A stretch of DNA of 64,000 bases, taken from positions 1-64,000 of the forward strand of contig NZ_WIOK01000027.1 in NCBI RefSeq assembly GCF_009467825.1, given 5' to 3'. The notes under the pieces were generated by a model, which was given only the letters and a program-made list of their open reading frames with translations, was not told the DNA's origin and did no database searches. This DNA is from Cyclobacterium xiamenense (GTDB taxonomy: Bacteria; Bacteroidota; Bacteroidia; Cytophagales; Cyclobacteriaceae). Each line of letters begins with the position of its first letter. Positions within the stretch are counted from its first letter, which is position 1. This document shows positions 60,750 through 64,000 of the stretch, in pieces. A program made the translations under genes and the position numbers.

Positions 60750-61868
60750 CTACACCGGATATCCATCCAAACTACCGTTTAGCCGCTGCAGTAGCGCCGC
60801 CCGTAGATTCGATTCGGCCTCAAGGGCCAGCCTTGGCGAGGAAAAATTCAGGTCCGGAAGGCGCAGTACTTCGTCAAATCCGGCATCCTTGCCCTCCTCA
60901 CCAGAGGTGATTAGCCAACACTTTTTGCCGTGTTTTTTTGCCAACTGCAGCAATTCGTAACTTCCTTTTCCATGGGCCGACTGGGAATCAAACCTGCCCT
61001 CACCGGTAAGTACCAAATCCGCCTGCCGGATTCGCTCTTCCATACCGGTTTTTTCAAAAAAATACCGGGCTCCCTGTTTCAAATCCACCGGAAAAAAGGC
61101 CCGTAGCCCCAATGCAATCCCTCCGGCTGCCCCAAAACAGGCCTGATCCTCCAGCGCCCATTTGGACTTTTTCTGCATCAATGCAAAAAGCTTTCCGGCA
61201 GCTTCCAAAAACGGACCTTGCTTGGGTTCGGTGAGGCCCTTTTGGGGACCAAAGACCGGAACGGCCCCTTCCGGTCCAAAAAAGGTATTGCCGACATCAC
61301 AAAGGCAGGTTATTCGCAGCGAGGGAAGGCGTACCGGCAACTGTATGTGTGCGATTTTTGCCAGAAAACCGGGTGCAAACGGAATCAGTTCCCGTCCATT
61401 TTTGTCCAAAAACTGCAGTCCCAGTGCCTGAAGGATACCGGTCCCCATATCGATGGTGGCGCTCCCACCCAGGCCCAGCACCAGGTGGGCGGCACCCTCC
61501 GCCAGGGCCAGCCGGATTAATTCCCCTGTCCCGTAGGTACTGCTGGTCCAGGGATCCCTTTCGTAATCGGTAAGCCCCTTGATTCCGGAAACCGTGGATA
61601 CATCCAAAAAGGCGGAGCGGGTGGCCGGTTCGTACCCGAAAAAGCCCCGCTTGGGCCTGCCCAATGGACCGCATACCCAGGCCTCCACTTTTTCCAGACC
61701 CAGCTGTTGGCTCAGCAGAAAACAGGTGCCATCTCCACCGTCAGCGATGGGACAGCTATCGATGCGATCATCGCGCCGAAAGCTGCCAATGACCTCCGCA
61801 ATAATCGCAGCGGCATGGTCCGCTTCCAGCGTGCCCTTAAACGCATTTGGTGCAATCAACCAATTCAT
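60750..61868 (-). CDS. Glycerate kinase (GarK/GlxK type)
   Basis: A 372-residue glycerate kinase that makes 2- or 3-phosphoglycerate from glycerate. Family segments are LIAPNAFKGTLEADHAAAII at the N-terminus, IADGGDGTCFLL, VLGLGGSATIDMGTGILQALG and LVLTGEGRFDSQSAHGKG near the C-terminus. This is the GarK family, distinct from the MOFRL-type enzyme. It overlaps the AGCS symporter gene by 4 bases, so uptake and glycerate use may be coupled, for example serine taken up and converted via hydroxypyruvate (inference). Confidence 0.94.
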   Translation of the reverse strand: MNWLIAPNAFKGTLEADHAAAIIAEVIGSFRRDDRIDSCPIADGGDGTCFLLSQQLGLEKVEAWVCGPLGRPKRGFFGYEPATRSAFLDVSTVSGIKGLTDYERDPWTSSTYGTGELIRLALAEGAAHLVLGLGGSATIDMGTGILQALGLQFLDKNGRELIPFAPGFLAKIAHIQLPVRLPSLRITCLCDVGNTFFGPEGAVPVFGPQKGLTEPKQGPFLEAAGKLFALMQKKSKWALEDQACFGAAGGIALGLRAFFPVDLKQGARYFFEKTGMEERIRQADLVLTGEGRFDSQSAHGKGSYELLQLAKKHGKKCWLITSGEEGKDAGFDEVLRLPDLNFSSPRLALEAESNLRAALLQRLNGSLDGYPV

Positions 61869-63223
61869 TTTTCGTCGAGAAGCTTCATCCGTTCAAAATA
61901 ATCTTTGGTGGCTGCGATCACCTTTGGAGAGAGGTAAAGCGCTGAGATCATGGTGGGAAAGGCCATCACGGCGTACATCCCGTCCACAAAACTCATGACC
62001 ACACTTAGGGAAGTGACCGCCCCCCCGACGATCGTGATGAGGTAAAAGTAATTGTAATAATCCGCCTTGTCGGCACCAAACAGGTAATTGAAGCATTTGT
62101 GCCCATAATACGAGTACGTAAACATGGTCGAGAGAGCAAAAATCAGTACAGCCGCCATAAGCAGGTATTTGCCAATGCCCGGCAGTCCTTGTTCGAAAGC
62201 CGAAAGCGTCAACAACACCCCATCCCGTTCACCGGATTTCCAAACCCCGGTAACCAGAATAACCAGGGCGGTCAGGGTACATACCACGATGGTATCGATG
62301 AAGGGGCCCAGCATGGCGATCAGACCTTCCCGCACCGGCTCGCTGGTTTTGGAGGCCCCGTGGACCATGGGGGCGGTACCGATTCCCGCTTCATTAGAGA
62401 ACGCGGCCCGTCTGGCACCGATAATGATCACCTGACCCACTGCTCCGCCCAGAACCGCCTTTCCTGTAAACGCATCTTCGATGATGTACAGGATCATGGA
62501 CGGTACCTCACCCAGGTTTTTAAAAAGGATGATGAATACACAAACGAAATACATGGACACCATAAAAGGCACCAACCTGGAAGCTACTTTGGCTATGCGC
62601 TGGATGCCTCCCAAAATGACCAGTGCCACCAGCAGCATGACCGTGACCCCGATTATCCAGCGGGATGTCTGTCCCCAGTCCAGGCCAAAGGGACGCAGCA
62701 GCACCACCCGCAGCACCTCGGTAAGCTGATTGGCCTGAAAGATGGCCAGTAAGCCCATGATTCCGGCCACACAAAAGATCACCGAGAGAAAGCGCCATTT
62801 CTTCCCCATGCCCTCTTCGATCACATACATGGGACCACCCTGAATATGCCCGGATGAATCCTTGCCCCGATACATGATCGCCAGGGTACAGGTGAAAAAC
62901 TTGGTGGCCATTCCCACAAATGCCGAGACCCACATCCAGAAAATAGCACCTGGACCTCCCGTGCCAATGGCCAGGGCCACCCCGCTGATATTTCCCAAGC
63001 CCACGGTGGCCGCAATGGCCGAAGACAGGGCCTGCAAGGAGGTGATGTCTCCGGAGGCATTCGGATCATCGTACTTGCCCCCTACCACTTTCATGGCATG
63101 CCGCAAGCCCCGAAAGGGAATCAGCCGGGAATACAACAACATAAAAAAGCCACCTCCCATCAACAAAACCAACAAAGGTGTGCCCCAAATCCAATTACTG
63201 AAGGCAATGATTAACTCTCCCAA
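61865..63223 (-). CDS. Sodium:alanine (AGCS) family symporter
   Basis: A 452-residue amino acid:sodium symporter with about 11 hydrophobic helices. AGCS signatures are GLGNISGVALAIGTGGPGAIFWMW, GGPMYVIEEGMG and the Ala-rich GAVGQVIIIGARRAAFSNEAGIGTAP stretch (about residues 255-282). Members import alanine, glycine or serine with sodium. First gene of a two-gene leftward operon with glycerate kinase; divergent from proB. Confidence 0.94.
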   Translation of the reverse strand: MGELIIAFSNWIWGTPLLVLLMGGGFFMLLYSRLIPFRGLRHAMKVVGGKYDDPNASGDITSLQALSSAIAATVGLGNISGVALAIGTGGPGAIFWMWVSAFVGMATKFFTCTLAIMYRGKDSSGHIQGGPMYVIEEGMGKKWRFLSVIFCVAGIMGLLAIFQANQLTEVLRVVLLRPFGLDWGQTSRWIIGVTVMLLVALVILGGIQRIAKVASRLVPFMVSMYFVCVFIILFKNLGEVPSMILYIIEDAFTGKAVLGGAVGQVIIIGARRAAFSNEAGIGTAPMVHGASKTSEPVREGLIAMLGPFIDTIVVCTLTALVILVTGVWKSGERDGVLLTLSAFEQGLPGIGKYLLMAAVLIFALSTMFTYSYYGHKCFNYLFGADKADYYNYFYLITIVGGAVTSLSVVMSFVDGMYAVMAFPTMISALYLSPKVIAATKDYFERMKLLDEK

Positions 63224-63349
63224 GATACGTGCGTTTTTTTGGTCAAAATTTGCTTATTTTTCCTCCAAAGTAAGGATAAAATCCGAAAATACACCCGGCC
63301 CGATGGGATAAATGGGGCTGCCGTAGTAGCCTATTTGCCGAAAGCTTTC

Positions 63350-63357
63350 TATTTTTG
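63350..63357 (+). promoter_or_regulatory. Candidate -7 element of proB
   Basis: TATTTTTG, a perfect TANNTTTG match, lies 26 bases before the preferred proB start. The region about 19 bases upstream lacks a TTTG, so only the -7 part is supported. Confidence 0.4.
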
Positions 63358-63383
63358 CGGGAATGCCCGCTAATCTTTTGCCC

Positions 63384-64000
63384 ATGATCCGTAAACCGCA
63401 AACCCTTGTCATCAAAATAGGCTCCAATGTACTGACCCTGGACGATGGCAGTCCGGACATGGAACGCATGCGAAATCTGGTGGACCAAATGGCATTTTTA
63501 CTGGAAAAAGGGCTACGGGTGGTTTTGGTTACATCCGGAGCGGTTGCCTTTGGCCGAAAATCGCAGTCCCTCGCCACCAAAACCGACGCCGTCTCCCGAA
63601 AACAAGTCTGGGCGGCCATTGGGCAAATTGCCCTTATCCGCGCCTACCAGGAATTGTTTGCCCAAAAAGGCCATCCCATTGCCCAATTGATGGTGACCAA
63701 GGAAGATTTCCGGGACCGAACCCATTACCTGAACATGAAAAACTGCCTGGATGGGCTGCTCAAAAATCAGGTGGTGCCCGTGATCAATGAAAACGACGCG
63801 GTAGCTGTTACCGAACTCATGTTTACCGATAACGACGAGCTGGCCGGATTGGTGGCCGCCATGATTGATGCCGACAGCCTGATTTTGCTGACCAATGTGG
63901 ACGGCATTTACAAAGGGCACCCTTCCGATCCGGAATCCGAATTAATCACCCATGTGGGACAAAAAATGCCCGATCTCAGCCAATACATTGCTACCCAAAC
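63384..64000 (+). CDS. proB: Glutamate 5-kinase, N-terminal part (runs off the window)
   Basis: First enzyme of proline synthesis, phosphorylating glutamate. The visible 205 residues belong to the amino acid kinase fold: TLVIKIGSNVLT, LVTSGAVAFGR, QIALIRAYQELF and QLMVTKEDFRDR come first. PVINENDAVAVTEL, FTDNDELAGLVAAM and LLTNVDGIY follow, all as in ProB. An in-frame ATG also exists at 63363; 63384 is preferred because the -7 box at 63350-63357 would start transcription near 63363. The gene continues past base 64000, so the C-terminus and any PUA domain are not seen. proA may follow. Confidence 0.93.
   Translation, partial: MIRKPQTLVIKIGSNVLTLDDGSPDMERMRNLVDQMAFLLEKGLRVVLVTSGAVAFGRKSQSLATKTDAVSRKQVWAAIGQIALIRAYQELFAQKGHPIAQLMVTKEDFRDRTHYLNMKNCLDGLLKNQVVPVINENDAVAVTELMFTDNDELAGLVAAMIDADSLILLTNVDGIYKGHPSDPESELITHVGQKMPDLSQYIATQ

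Noticed and set aside
1-64000. CRISPR arrays, insertion sequences, prophage or integron genes
   Set aside because: No short regularly spaced repeats, transposase, integrase or phage-like genes were seen; the duplication at 37251 has only two units.

Overview
The window reads as a chromosomal segment of a member of the Bacteroidota, most likely class Cytophagia (the class is an inference). The evidence is the perfect Bacteroidota promoter consensus TTTG-N19-TANNTTTG in front of both tRNA loci, the scarcity of Shine-Dalgarno sites, many lipoproteins and signal-peptide proteins, and gene types common in that phylum: a NagB-LmbE fusion, a GIN-domain protein, an AddB-like nuclease next to an AddA-like helicase, and a thrA-thrB-thrC operon. 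No rRNA, phage, insertion sequence, integron or CRISPR array is visible. Coding density is high and many neighbours overlap by 4 bases (ATGA), so much of the window is in translationally coupled operons.

Layout. 0.1-6.3 kb: an aldo/keto reductase, an acetyltransferase, and a leftward cluster of four two-component genes. Two of these are non-canonical: one has a DHp domain without a kinase domain, and one has a kinase domain whose phospho-acceptor His is replaced by Asn. 6.5-10.2 kb: a lipoprotein adaptor, FtsX-type permease and ATPase operon, then an Hsp20 chaperone. 10.2-11.05 kb is a non-coding stretch with a cluster of palindromes. 11-14 kb: a MATE exporter and a CBS/DUF294 nucleotidyltransferase-like protein. 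14.0-14.5 kb: an RNA locus with a strong promoter, a structured leader, a decayed tRNA copy, tRNA-Arg(TCT) and tRNA-Lys(TTT). 14.7-27.5 kb, leftward: aconitase, an MlaE-F-D phospholipid transport operon, a second DHp-receiver protein without a kinase domain, and an AddB/AddA-like repair pair.

27.7-30.7 kb: a DUF218 protein, a CBS-pair protein, CutC and a glycosylasparaginase. 31-35.7 kb: an amino-sugar cassette with a ROK repressor, a deaminase-like/LmbE-like fusion and a ROK sugar kinase. 35.8-42.1 kb: secreted or exported enzymes (vanadium haloperoxidase/PAP2 protein, Tat-exported flavin amine oxidase, metallophosphoesterase), a DUF1349 protein and two lipoproteins. 42.2-43.2 kb encodes what appears to be a phosphohexomutase-derived pseudoenzyme, the most unusual protein in the window. 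43.5-46.2 kb: a P-loop sulfotransferase-like protein coupled to a class IV aminotransferase, then a Kelch propeller.

46.4-51.4 kb: the threonine operon, preceded by a Thr/Ile-rich leader peptide and mutually exclusive hairpins that look like a transcription attenuator. 51.7-57.8 kb: a GIN-domain protein, an SDR, an MscS channel, an alkyltransferase-like protein, an undecaprenyl-phosphate sugar transferase, a sodium symporter, ClpS and RecR. 57.8-64 kb: tRNA-Ala(GGC), a sulfatase, a 5'-truncated methyltransferase pseudogene abutting an outer-membrane protein gene, glycerate kinase with an AGCS symporter, and the 5' part of proB running off the end. Glycosylasparaginase, the amino-sugar cassette, the sulfatase and the symporters together suggest use of glycoprotein or sulfated glycan material, but that link is an inference.
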